Below are positions 1 to 9,878 of a DNA stretch of 64,000 nt, piece after piece (positions within the stretch are counted from its first letter, which is position 1; every line of letters starts with the position of its first letter). Source of the DNA: Halocafeteria seosinensis (lineage: Eukaryota; Sar; Bigyra; Bicosoecida); contig LVLI01000603.1 in the NCBI GenBank assembly GCA_001687465.1, positions 1 to 64,000 of the forward strand, written 5' to 3'. The position numbers were made by a program, and so were the translations under genes. Under the pieces are notes generated by a model. It was not told where the DNA came from. It searched no databases and was given only the letters and a program-made list of their open reading frames with translations.

Positions 1-94
1 CTCTGGAGGCTTGAAATCGTATTACACGGCTGAACGACATCCTGTAACACAACACGTCGGAACCTTTGTACGATATGCAACTTGCAATTTGATG

Positions 95-745
95 GATGTT
101 TTCAATGCTAGATTTCAATTACTTTCTGGTCATAGTGGCACAAACATATGCTGCTGCTATCGACTGGTACGTCGCCCACTATACCGGGTATGGTAGTGTT
201 GAGTCGACCCGACAGTGATTTGTGAACTCAGAACCGCTAAGTCTTAGTTCAAAGAGTAAAAGGTTCAAACGCGATTAGCGAAAAATGACTTCTCTACCCG
301 TTGCAGAGACACTGTTCAATTAGTTAACCAGTGCAATGATATTGAATTAAGGAACGATGGCTGGATTCTTCCGAAGTTCCGACCGATACCCCAAGTACAG
401 TGTACTTCTTTTCGAGGTTGTCCTAATGCCATTATCACAGTTCCGCGCCTATAGCTGCCATTAACTGTCTTCATCAACTTTAAGGAGCCATCCACGCTAG
501 CAACGAATTTTGCTGGAGTTCAGAGTCCTGAGCTGGGTTTACACATTTCATGAACTGACTACTGTGGTATTGAGCTCCTTGAGAACCTTTAGATCTCCTC
601 ACGTGTGTACTCCGTCAGATGACATCAAACGCTTAATGAGGTATCGCTGGAGAGTGGAAACCGTATTCTTTCCGTTATATTCAGCAAACACAATCTGCAA
701 ACCATCTAGAAGCAGTTCGTGCTCACAGGACTTCCCTTTCTGAGT
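95..745. repeat. Segmental duplication, copy A (decayed)
   Basis: This stretch matches 1750-2465 in the same orientation along most of its length, with insertions, deletions and many substitutions. Shared landmarks include 'gtggcacaaac' at the left, the 'ttcaatgagt'-type stretch, 'ggaacgatgg/ggaacgacgg', and a near-identical block containing 'tcagatgacatcaaacgctt'. The right part of copy B is the 3' end of the TRMO gene, so copy A carries a dead gene fragment. The offset is about 1.7 kb, which points to a tandem duplication followed by decay of the left copy. Confidence 0.75.
437..745 (-). pseudogene. 3' fragment of TRMO (tRNA methyltransferase) gene
   Basis: The minus strand repeats the C-terminal coding part of the intact gene at 2176-3729. 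Both copies encode 'KGKSCE.ELLLDGLQI', followed by a stretch ending 'RYLIKRLMSSDGV'. In copy A the frame is broken by stops and indels beyond this block, and the catalytic N-terminal two thirds are absent. It is therefore a non-functional fragment left by the tandem duplication, not a second enzyme. Confidence 0.75.
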
Positions 746-1067
746 ACAAGTACTAGTTAACTTAAGTGTGTGTACAGTGTGTTGTACAAGTTGCAAGGAT
801 TTGCGGATTTCCCGGTCGACCACAAGTAACACATCTGATTATGATGGCACCGTCTGGGCACCTGGTTTTTGTTCAATAGTTTGTGTAGTTGCTGAGCTAA
901 ATCAATTAGCTAAATGAAACAGCCTTGAGTCAGCCAAGTATACTGTACCCAGTGAGTGTACTGCAGTGTGAGGTGAGGTAACTCCGTTGTTCAAGCAAGA
1001 ATTACCACACATGGAAAACTACGGCATGGAAAGGTGCACATTTACGAAGTGAAAAACAAAAAGGTAA

Positions 1068-1139
1068 TTGCGGCTCGCGATTTCGATCCGCGGTCCTTGA
1101 GGTTATGAGCCTCACGATCTTTCTCAGATCTAAGTCGCA
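1068..1139 (-). tRNA. Decayed initiator-type tRNA-Met (CAT), probable pseudogene
   Basis: It folds as a 72-nt cloverleaf on the minus strand with anticodon loop CTCATAA. It differs from the intact copy at 6143-6214: the acceptor stem has an A-C mismatch, the T stem has a G-T closing pair, and the D loop reads TGAGAAA, without the usual GG. A run of five T follows the 3' end on the transcribed strand. The lost GG and the weakened stems make a working tRNA unlikely. Confidence 0.6.
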
Positions 1140-1148
1140 TTGTGGCAG

Positions 1149-1210
1149 TAGGAAGTTGACCACATCCTCTTAACGAAAAGCGGTATGCGCCCGTGTTAAG
1201 CAGTGACGGT
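1149..1210. repeat. ~60 bp repeat, copy 1
   Basis: It matches 1489-1548 with only a few differences; both contain 'tatgcgcccgtgttaagcag'. The second copy holds a near-perfect hairpin (ACCGC, TCCTC, loop TTAAC, GAGGA, GCGGT), which is degraded in this copy. Box-A-like sequence is present, but no cloverleaf could be drawn. Confidence 0.6.
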
Positions 1211-1488
1211 TGCTCTGCTGGTTGTTTGACCAAGTGTTTTGAGTATCTACCTATATGATAATAACGACTGCTAGAAACGGTGTTCGATTGAGCAACTGCT
1301 CCAGTGAATCAAGCTTCAGCAATATTGAAATCTCGTATAACGACATCCATCGGGTTGCATAGATGCCATACCACTAAACGTCAAATGCCATAGCATTAAA
1401 AGTCTCTTCTACCGTAAGAACGTGTTGTTCCAACAGTGCCACAAGTTGTCAGCACACACACAAATGTGACAGATAGCCCACCGGCCGG

Positions 1489-1548
1489 GAAGTTGACCGC
1501 ATCCTCTTAACGAGGAGCGGTATGCGCCCGTGTTAAGCAGCGACGGGC
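1489..1548. repeat. ~60 bp repeat, copy 2, with strong hairpin
   Basis: This is the partner of 1149-1210. The hairpin spans about 1492-1518: two stacked five-base-pair stems separated by a single bulged A, closed by a 5-nt loop. No function is assigned. Confidence 0.6.
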
Positions 1549-1749
1549 CCGCTGTTCCTGCAGCCTTGCTGACATGCGCCGTGAGGGACCACAACACTGG
1601 TTATGCTCAGGAGGCATCGGGGGAGGAGCCATGCCTGCGCCCACAATGTCAGAGGTACCGACAAGGCTCAGTCTGGCAGGAGGAGACCCTGAGCCTGGCA
1701 CAGCGGCGCCGACGCCAAGACCGGTTGCAGCAGGGTTATTCTTAGCAGT

Positions 1750-2465
1750 CACTCCAACTTACCTGCGAAACATGCCTCCGAGTGGCACAAACGCATGCTG
1801 TTGTCATGGAATACATCATGCACTATACAGTAGTGTCGACCAAATCGATTTGTGAAATCAAACATCAAGTCCTAATTTAAGACTCCAATGGTTCCAACGC
1901 GATGAGCAAAAATGACTTCTTTGTCGAAGCCAGGGACATTGTTCAATGAGTAGTCAGTGCAGCGATATTGAATAAAGGAACGACGGGGTGGATGCTACCG
2001 AGGTTCCAACCCATATCTGTGCTACAACATCACCCGCCAGATTCTGAAGCACGGAGTTGCAATTATCCATGCTCGGGTGAAGGTGTACCAAGCAGATTGG
2101 AAGCAAGCTAGGAATAATATCCCAACCCTGATTTCCGAGGTGCTAGAGTTCTATCCATAATCGCAGCTCCGCACCTTAACTGTCCTCATCAACTGTAGGA
2201 GCCGTAGATTTTGCTGGGATTGGTTGCGCCCTAGTCACTATGGCAACAGAGTCCTGCGCTGGGTCTATATTTTCGATGAACTCACTACCGGGGTTTTGAG
2301 CTAAATGAGAACCTTTGAGGAATCTCCTCACTCCGTCAGATGACATCAAACGCTTAATGAGGTATCGCTGGAGCATGCAAACCGCATTGTCCCCCCTACA
2401 TTCAACATACGAAATCTGCAAACCATCTAGAAGCAGTTCGTACTCGCAGGACTTCCCCTTCTGAG
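1750..2465. repeat. Segmental duplication, copy B (contains live gene end)
   Basis: This is the intact partner of 95-745. Its right third is the last exon of the TRMO gene and is kept open, which indicates that this copy is the functional one. The left two thirds are non-coding. Confidence 0.75.
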
Positions 2466-3729
2466 AATCAGCACCTCCACGCTGAAAAGAAGACCGCACA
2501 TCGCTGCTCAATACTTGCTCGACGACTAACACAACGTTTTCCATGCAGCTTAGAACCGATGGGCGATAACTGCTGTGATTGGAAATTGAATTAAGATCGT
2601 CACACAGCCGGTGAGCAAAGTAGACAGGTCGTTGATTCTCTCTACTGATGGCACTGTCATTAACCCACTTGGGAATTTTTGCATCTTGTACCATATCGTA
2701 TTGAGGAATGTATGGCTTGATATCAAGGACTGGGGTACCATCCAACATGTCCACACCTGAAACGTGCAGCCAACCTTGCTTCTTGTCGACGTTAATAACG
2801 CGGGCTACGCTGAGGCCGATAGACGAAGGTCGATGAGGTGATCTGGTAGCAAAAATACCCATCTTTTTGCCTTTCAAAACAGGAGGATTTATCTTAGCAA
2901 CAAATTTGTAGCCTCTAGAATGTGCAGCCATATGCGATTTATGTAACTGAGTGTTGCTGTGGAACCCATAAATGATCCACACATGGGAGAATTGTTCGAG
3001 CCCATCCAAAGCAGACCCACTTATCGAGCCTTGCCCAGAGGATACAGACGTGTTCCTTTGAGACTCTCCTTTGGTGTACTGCAGAGTGGGTCCGTCTTCA
3101 CCCTGTTTCTCTCTTAGAACTTTGTCTTGTACATGAGGCACTTGCCCTTGACAATCACGGGCCCAGCCTCCGAGGGATTTTCTCCCTCGCAGAACTGCGC
3201 TGGATCCATCATGGAGCATTATAATCCCACGAGTGGCGGGGGCAATGTATCCTTGTCTGGGAGTTGATTTGCAGAGGTGAAAACACGTGGTTAAAGTTCC
3301 TATTGCAAGTGTCGGAAAGGCGTTCACTGAAGCGTCCGACCGTAAACTCTCGTTAGCATCATAGTGAAAGGGGGAGCCTTTTCGAAGCGCCTGTAGGGAT
3401 TATCAATGAATCTATACACATGTCCAAAATTTCACTCGTATGTGGAAACTTACTCGTTCGCTGTGAATTCGGCCTTGACGCTCTTGGTAGCGCTGCCCAT
3501 CCAGTTCGCGGTTCCTCTGCTCCAGTTCGGCAATTCTACGAAGCGCTTCGTCATGTGCATTGGCCCCGGTGGTTATATCCCCCTCGTCATGTGGTGCGTC
3601 TGTGGAATCACCCTTCTTCTCGTACCACCTTCGAATTCGTTCATAGAGAGCTAGACCCATGGCGAAGGAAAGAGCTCCTCCCAGAAAATACATCACGTTC
3701 CTCTTTACATCGCCCGAAGGCAGGTCCAT
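2176..3729 (-). CDS. TRMO: tRNA (adenine(37)-N6)-methyltransferase, TRMO/TsaA family
   Basis: Enzymes of this family methylate t6A37 in tRNA using S-adenosylmethionine. There are two exons, 3454-3729 and 2176-3390, split by a 63-bp phase-0 intron (GTAAGT...CTACAG), giving about 496 residues. The second exon has the whole TsaA fold: 'AIGTLTTCF', 'LDGLEQFSHVWI', 'FATRSPHRPSSIGLS', 'GVDMLDGTPVLDIKPY'. The first exon encodes a membrane segment ('YFLGGALSFAMGLAL') followed by a Glu/Arg coiled coil ending '...IHSER|ALRK', an N-terminal arrangement like that of plant TRMO proteins. I chose the ATG at 3729; an in-frame ATG at 3768 is also possible. The last ~160 residues correspond to the family's C-terminal domain. 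A dead copy of the 3' end lies at 437-745. Confidence 0.88.
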
Positions 3730-4289
3730 CAGTACAATACACCTGAGGTCACTCTTTCTACACAGCATATGCCACAAATAACGTACGGTACCGTATTCTT
3801 GAACTGGCAATCCCTACAACATGTGTGCGAGTTGCCAGGTTATGTCTGCAAAGTGTTCGTGAGGCATCACCCCACGGACTCCGGGTGGCACGGAGTGCAA
3901 CGGGTTATGCTCTTTGGTGTGGTACTCTAATCCCGAAAGGACATAAATGGCCTTGGTTGAGATAACAGAAAAGGTCAGTTAGTTTTTCCGAGGATAAATT
4001 GCGTCAATGTTGGTATTTTTTCATGTCGAAGACCTGCGGTTGCATTGGGCAAGTGCTATAACTTGCCCTTTATGACTGTAAGAAAATCGTGGGGGACGCA
4101 TCACGGTCGCCTGTTGGTTTGGTACAAACACTATGACTTAGCGTTCGAATATAGTGGTTGAAGTACTGTGGTATGAATTCGAGACATCGGACCTGTAAGC
4201 TCTCGTGACCTTCCCGGAGAGAAATTTATAGAACTAAGCCGATAATTGGCGGACTAGCCCAGTAATCGCGGTACTACCAACCAAATGAT
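3730..4289. other. Intergenic, nothing recognised
   Basis: This separates two genes on the minus strand. It holds the TRMO promoter and leader and the 3' flank of the transporter gene. I see no coding stretch with splice support, no repeat and no RNA gene. Confidence 0.5.
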
Positions 4290-5545
4290 TCAACTCTTTT
4301 TCACCTTATTGCCAAAACGGCGTATCCACAAGGTAGTCAACCTCTCCTTGAAACTGTCGAATACCAAAGCACCAAATACTGCACACACGGCTAACCATTG
4401 TCCTAGAGACAAAAAGTGGCCGTGGGCAAAGACGCTAACGAGAATAGTCAAGAATTTCCTGGTCGTCGTTACCGTCGTGAGGACCAAGGAGTCGAAACGA
4501 ATAACCGTAATAAAGATGAAGATCTGCCCGAAGGCGCTCGTCAGGGAAAACAGCAGTAGACCATGAATTAGGTTCGGATGCTGAATGACATAATTAATTG
4601 CCTGATATAGTTCCCCACTGCATAAAGCAGCTCCTGTTGCCATTGCACATGCCCACATATTCTGCAGTGCCATGAGCTGCAGAGGATGGAATTCAAACCT
4701 GTGCTTAAGGCTCTCCTGATTAGGCCCCGTGTATGCATCACAAGCTAGTGATCCAAATAGCAAAAAATACCCCCATAGAGTGCGATATAAGGCGGCATAT
4801 TCATCGTCGACATGACTCTCGTGAACCGGGCTTGCCTCTTTCGACTTAATGCGTGCTAGTTGGAAATATCCGATACCTGCTACCATGACTATAACACAAA
4901 TATACTTGGATAGCGGGTATTTCTTCCCCAAGAAAAATACCCTCGACAACATCACCGGGATAGTCTTGCAAGATTTTGCCAGTGCTTGCGTCGGATACGA
5001 AACGAACTTGATGGACTCGTTCGAGAATCCCATAGCTGCCAGGTAGGCCAATGCTAACAGCATAAACTCTGCATCGCTGGACAATTAGAGATCTGACCAA
5101 GAGGAGATAGAATTAACTTGCTGCACGTACCCCATTGTGCTTTGAGGCCAAACATGGACGGCTTGGCAGCTTCTCCATTCTGCGCTGAGACGGATGCTTC
5201 CAATTTTTCCTGCCGTGCTTTCGAGCGTGTCCGCGGACTCTGTGGTTTACGTTCCTCTTCTTCCTGCTCTCCAAAGATGCTGACAACAATGTAGTAAGCA
5301 CTGTAGGCAATGAACCCAATGATCGTGTTCACAAGGCATTGTAGAGCCAACAAGGAGGAGGTGAATGTGAATCGCGTCCCATCGTGTTCATCCACTTGGT
5401 AGATGGCCTCCTGCAGGTATCCATACGTCAGATACGAGCCATCTGCACACATTCATTATCGTGTCTCCTCTATGAGCATGCAAGGGGTGAACAACGACTT
5501 ACATATTCCGGCAGCGCAAAGCAGCAGCTCCAGAGCCCTCAACAT
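4290..5545 (-). CDS. SLC35B1: ER nucleotide-sugar transporter, SLC35B1/HUT1 family
   Basis: There are three exons: 5503-5545, 5131-5442 and 4290-5068, with introns of 60 and 62 bp. Phases match at both joints, giving 377 residues. The first junction restores 'CAAGIYGSYLTYGYLQEA', where this family has its conserved N-terminal YG-LQE motif. The strongest match is 'KFVSYPTQALAKSCKTIPVM', the family signature for the PTQ-K-CK-IPV stretch. About ten hydrophobic segments fit the drug/metabolite-transporter fold. The C terminus is KVKKS, a KxKxx dilysine signal for return to the ER. SLC35B1-type proteins carry UDP-sugars or ATP across the ER membrane; the exact substrate cannot be read from sequence. 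A 70-residue charged loop follows TM2. Confidence 0.9.
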
Positions 5546-5566
5546 GATCTTTCTTCCCCACGATAC

Positions 5567-5568
<2 letters not shown>

Positions 5569-5597
<29 letters not shown>
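5569..5597. repeat. (CA)n microsatellite
   Basis: A pure dinucleotide tract of about 29 bp starts 24 bp upstream of the SLC35B1 start codon. It lies in the putative promoter or leader and would be expected to vary in length. Confidence 0.95.
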
Positions 5598-5599
<2 letters not shown>

Positions 5600-6048
5600 G
5601 GGACAATAACCTTAACTATTGACCAATTGGCGTTCGGTCTATGACTGACTATCTAACAATCCTATTCTAATACGTCACGCAGCCATGGCGGTGGGTGATG
5701 CGTTGCGCGACCACAAGTTTCCATCTGAAGAACAAAGAAATGAACCTTGACCGTCTCCGCAACGACACCACTTTAAGAATGACTGAATACGATGCGAGGA
5801 ATCCCAGACCTAAATAGGAACTTCAGAGCAAGCGAGTTCGTCAATCGGGGATAAATTGCTTCACTACCGCACACCTTGCAGTTGCAATGCAGTACGGCTG
5901 GAACTTAGCCGGCACCGCCGGGTACTTGTTCAATAGCATACAAAAGCATTCCAGAAGATTAGTTTTCCAAGCTAAAATAATACCAAAATGGCGTGCTTGT
6001 ATGCTGACGATCAGCTAAACACACACAGTGGTTGTAGTGGTAGGCCCT

Positions 6049-6322
6049 GGGTAACTCCGTTGTTCGTGCAAGAATTATCACACATGAAACGAGTTAAGGC
6101 ACGAAAAAGTACGCATTTACAAAGAGGAAAACAAAAAGATAATTGCGACTCGCGGTTTCGATCCGCGGACCTTGAGGTTATGAGCCTCACGATCTTCCTC
6201 TGATCTAAGTCGCATCGTGGCAACTTGTTAAGCAGAGAGTTTGAAACATTTACCTATATGATAATTAGGACTGCTAAAAGCGGTATTTGATTGAGCAAAT
6301 TGCACCTGTAAACCAAGCTGGC
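6049..6322. repeat. Dispersed repeat unit containing a tRNA-Met, copy 2
   Basis: This is the partner of 985-1312, with the tRNA gene in the middle. The right-end module, pattern 'gtgttc.attgagcaaattg..ccagtgaa.caagct.gca', occurs a third time on its own at about 6723-6766. The module therefore also spreads without the tRNA part. Confidence 0.6.
6143..6214 (-). tRNA. tRNA-Met (CAT), initiator type
   Basis: The 72-nt cloverleaf has a perfect 7-bp acceptor (TGCGACT/AGTCGCA), D stem GATC/GATC with loop AGAGGAA, anticodon stem TGAGG/CCTCA with loop CTCATAA, and T stem CGCGG/CCGCG with loop ATCGAAA. The discriminator base is A. The T loop with A54 and A60, the 7-nt D loop and the box B 'GGATCGAAACC' are hallmarks of eukaryotic initiator tRNA. 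Two usual initiator features are missing: the first pair is U-A, not A-U, and only two of the three G-C pairs are present in the lower anticodon stem. A run of five T (6133-6137 on the reverse strand) lies a few bases past the 3' end, as expected for a Pol III terminator. Confidence 0.85.
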
Positions 6323-6767
6323 ATGTTGCACAAGTAAATTGGAGTGGCTGTTATGCCCTTCCTCTTGACAACATGTTGCAAGGCCTGAAAGTGTTTTCCA
6401 TGGACAAGTGAATTGCTGGCTCCCAGCCACCCTGCTTTTGTTTACGGAGACTCTTTTTGTAAAGCCACGATGTTTCGAACCCAGGAATCAAGAACCTGAT
6501 AACTCCGGTGATTGTGTGGATTCTGCGGGAATTAGGGAGATGAGAAATTGAGGCGTCACATTGGGCTGGATCGATTTCGGTGGTTGCACTGTATATACGT
6601 CTGTCTACTCGTGTTAGGTTTACTACAGTATTTTCCACATCTCGTTGAAAACTTTAAGCGAAACTGTAAACTTCAGTCAGATACTTATAGTTTTTCATAC
6701 ACAGTGAAGGTTACTTAAAACAGTGTTCAATCAAATTGTAAATTTTACCAGTGAAACAAGTTGGCAG

Positions 6768-6806
6768 TAGTAGTGTGTATTATTTATGGCCTACTGGCTA
6801 AGTGGA
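6768..6806. repeat. Short dispersed repeat ('tatttatggcctac' motif)
   Basis: The motif 'gtagtgtgtattatttatgg' followed by 'cctac.ggctaagtgga' is nearly identical at 25668-25715. Shorter, more diverged versions lie at about 9698-9740 and 11913-11940. All are in intergenic DNA and on the same strand. It may be the end of an older mobile sequence. Confidence 0.6.
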
Positions 6807-7179
6807 AATGTAGTTGGGGATCTTCACGCCGTCGAAGATCTCCTGCATGTTCTCCTTCTCCATAGGAAGGACACATGGACGCCCCATCCGGAAAACAAAT
6901 TCAGGGGATGCACAGATTCCATCAAACTATGTTTGCCCGGCGTCGGGAAGGAACTAGAGTGGTACGCTATCGCTTCCCTTCTATAGCTAGGGTATAAAAC
7001 TTCGTAGGTCCATGGTCAAAATCTGGTTCAGCTGCCCTCTTTTGCTTTAGCTGTTTCTCTTTTACGCTTCCTTAACTAACTCTTCAAGGATAAGGTATTC
7101 TTCAGTACCAAGGCAATACTGCACGCAACTGTTACAGATTCCAGAGCCACACACATCACACCCAGGTTCGCGCTACCTT

Positions 7180-9001
7180 TACAACAGATTGCACTGGTCA
7201 TGTCTCGAGTACATCCTTCCCAGGCATGATATTTTAATAGAAAGTTCATCGTCATTATTTAACATTTCCGCGGATACTAGTAGGTAGGGGATACTAGATG
7301 GGCTTTTATATGATTCGTGATTCGTTGTAGGTAGGTTGGGGTGGCATAGACGTGGACTGATACTCAGGCACCACGAAGTAGAATTTTGGTCAAACGATGG
7401 TGTTCTTGTCCCACCTGTAGGATTTACGCACTTGCTTCCACAAAAAGTAGAGTCCACTCATGTTGAGTGAATGATCTGAGGAAACCATGTATTGAAGAAA
7501 CACGAGAGGGAACCTGAATCGCTGCTTCCCCCTTCGTATTTCAGAGGTGGCATTCATGATTAATGCATCCACAGGCTTCAACGTTTTCGACAGAGGTCTA
7601 CCATACACTCCCGAGAAACCCGTGCATCAGCAAGATCTACTCCCACTATTGTGACTTCTTTACTGGCGGGAAAAGCATGCTCGTGAGTTCCAATGTGCTT
7701 CCATTCGCGCCCATCATGTCTTAAAGTGTTGACCCTCTCAAAACACAAAAGCACTCTTCTGGGGTATTAACTTGTGTAAAGCTGTCTCGAACAGTACGCC
7801 ACGATGCGTGGCATTTTGATTCCGCCATTCACGATTTCCAGGCAGTCAATCCATTTGTCGTATTCAGTACCATTTCCATAACGGTCGGAGACGAAAACCT
7901 GGGCAACGCCCTCGCGAACATGTGTTCGTCGTCATGCGGATTATGCCATGGTTGCACAGCTGTAAGAGACAGTTTCGAATCCCTAAAGGTGATATGACCA
8001 CTCAACTCGCCATTCTCCAAAAGTTCATAAGGGGCGATACCTTTAACATGTTGCAGAGCCTCCTGAATCCGGTCCGGTCTTTCGAAGATTAGTCGGGGGA
8101 CTCCTCCAACTTGCTGGTAACGCTCGGCAATTACTTCTTCCGAGTCAAAAGTAGGATATATTTTTGCATGCATATCCAAAACTTCCTCTAATTCCAAAGG
8201 AGACAATATTTTCCGTCTTGTCGTCAAGTTCGGAAGAACGTGACTCGGACGATTCTCCTTGCGGGGAGAGATGAACACGACGATCGTATACTTTTTTCGT
8301 TCGGCTAGTTGCACAAGCGGAGAGATCTTGGTAGTGGCCGGTCCATCATGGAGTATCCAGTCCCCTTCACGAATCTGGTCAATGTTTCCGGTCGCCGTTA
8401 CTGTTCTCTCGGACGTATCGATCCGGAAAAATACTTCTACGGTCCCAATTAAACTCAACACTATCCCCGGTGGAGATACTTCGTCATGAAGAAGTCTCCA
8501 AACAAAGTAAGGAATCATCATAGATTTGCCGATTCCTGGGGATCCCTCTATAGTATAAATTTGCGCGGTCTCCTCCGGTTTAGCGGTCACCGGATCGTGC
8601 AGAGACTCACCGCGAATGAGGTCGTACAAGGCACCGTACTCCCGCCTCACATGTACATGACTAGTCTTCATCGGTAAAAAGCAGTGCTCCAGAACTGTAG
8701 CATCGGGATCTTCAATCGCTAGCGCCGCTTCTACCAGCGCCTCTAAGTCATTCAACAATGCCACTTTGAACTCGGCGGACATCTTTCCCGTTCGAGCTCT
8801 CCGAGAATCCGTGGATTCATTGTTTCCTCCTCCTCCGCCAGAACCACCTGTTTCGTCGTTATCGGGGGGACCTTGGCGTTCACTTTGCTCTTCCCCTTGC
8901 TGCTGCTTGCTGTCACCTTGTGTTTTGCTGCGTTTGGTATCAGACTCATTGGCAGAAGTACCGGTAGGAGAAGCCGGTCTCTTTTTCCCAGGATCATCCA
9001 T
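7180..9001 (-). pseudogene. Crinkler/RHS-type P-loop NTPase gene, disrupted
   Basis: The first 390 residues (9001-7829) are open. They comprise a Lys/Ser/Glu-rich leader, a Gly-rich linker near residues 53-60, then an NTPase with Walker A GSPGIGKS (153-160), 'VVFISPRKEN' and the family hallmark 'ERYQQVGGVPRLIF'. Beyond residue ~380 the expected C-terminal domain continues in other frames: 'EYDKWIDCLEIVNGG' near 7850, then a block with 'RPLSKTLKPVDALI' and 'FRFPLVFLQYMVSSDH' (7390-7608), then 'KFYFVVPEYQ' near 7370. At least three frame breaks or stops separate these blocks, and no intron repairs them. Crinklers and kinetoplastid RHS proteins are expanded, often decayed families linked to transposons. 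The gene may still give a truncated NTPase. Confidence 0.75.
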
Positions 9002-9878
9002 GGGCCCGCCAGGAGCAGTTTCATCAGTAGGCCCAGTGTTTCCCTCTAGCGGATGCCTGATTATCCGCCATTCTCTTGTGTATAAAGCTCAAACAAAAAG
9101 GGAAATAGGCGAAAAGGCCGAAAAAGAGTAAAAAAAAGAAAGAGAAAAGTTCCTGTTATGCTGGTTACAAGGTAGAATATAATAATGTACAACAGCAGAA
9201 AGAACAAAATAACACACTGCTTTGGTTTTACACACCACGATCGAACTGCTAAACAACAATGCCAACAGACGTCATAAACTAGAAACTTTAAAGTAGAAAG
9301 GAAGGCGAAGCAAGAATCACCAACTTGTGACACCAAGGTTCGGCCGGTAGGACCGTGGACTCCGCGTGGAGTCCGGCGTGGACATGGTTCATGGTCCATG
9401 GGTAGGGTTCACCCCTCACGCGGCGTAGCGTAGCCTGCAGCAGACACTTCCGGTAGGAGCAAGACTAATGCACACCTACCTCCCCATAACCTACGTTCTT
9501 TAGTTCAAAAAGTATCTTCATTCTTAGTTTGTGAGAAATCGTAGCCTTGCAAAATCTGTTCGTGGTTCTAAACAACAACACCCTTGCTCAGTACTGCAAC
9601 TTATAAAGGTTGAACATTTTTTGACCACGCCGGCAAGAGGACACCCTGGGGACGTCTCTAGACGGCAGGTTGGGACAGAAGTCCTGACAGGATAAGTAGT
9701 AGAGTGTATAATTCATGGCCTACCGACTGGATATTCATATGGACCTCGACTACATCGGATAAGTTCAAAAATGTCTGAGTCACCCGACCTGAATTGCTGG
9801 CAGGAGTTGTGGATGTACTTGTACAACAAACGTACATTTTAAGTGGCGTAATTTTTGATGTGATTAATAATGTTGCTA

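Larger units (their letters stand above)
985..1312. repeat. Dispersed repeat unit containing a tRNA-Met-like core, copy 1
   Basis: It aligns with 6049-6322 over the left flank ('taactccgttgttc', 'aattaccacacatg'), the tRNA-like core and the right flank ('tacctatatgataat', '.actgctaraa.cggt.ttygattgagca'). Copy 1 carries an extra ~60 bp block at 1149-1210 that copy 2 lacks. Similarity extends past both ends of the tRNA, so the whole unit was copied. Whether this was SINE-like retroposition or segmental copying cannot be decided from two copies. Confidence 0.65.

Noticed and set aside
1489-1548. Second tRNA gene at the strong hairpin
   Set aside because: The hairpin has a 5-nt loop, no position-33 T in any 7-nt loop, and no acceptor or T stem could be formed.
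6351-6638. 95-codon minus-strand ORF
   Set aside because: No recognisable motif, no splice context, and it lies among repeats.
9357-9374. Perfect 7-bp inverted repeat (GGACTCC, loop GCGT, GGAGTCC)
   Set aside because: Short, isolated and without T-run or repeat context; could be chance.
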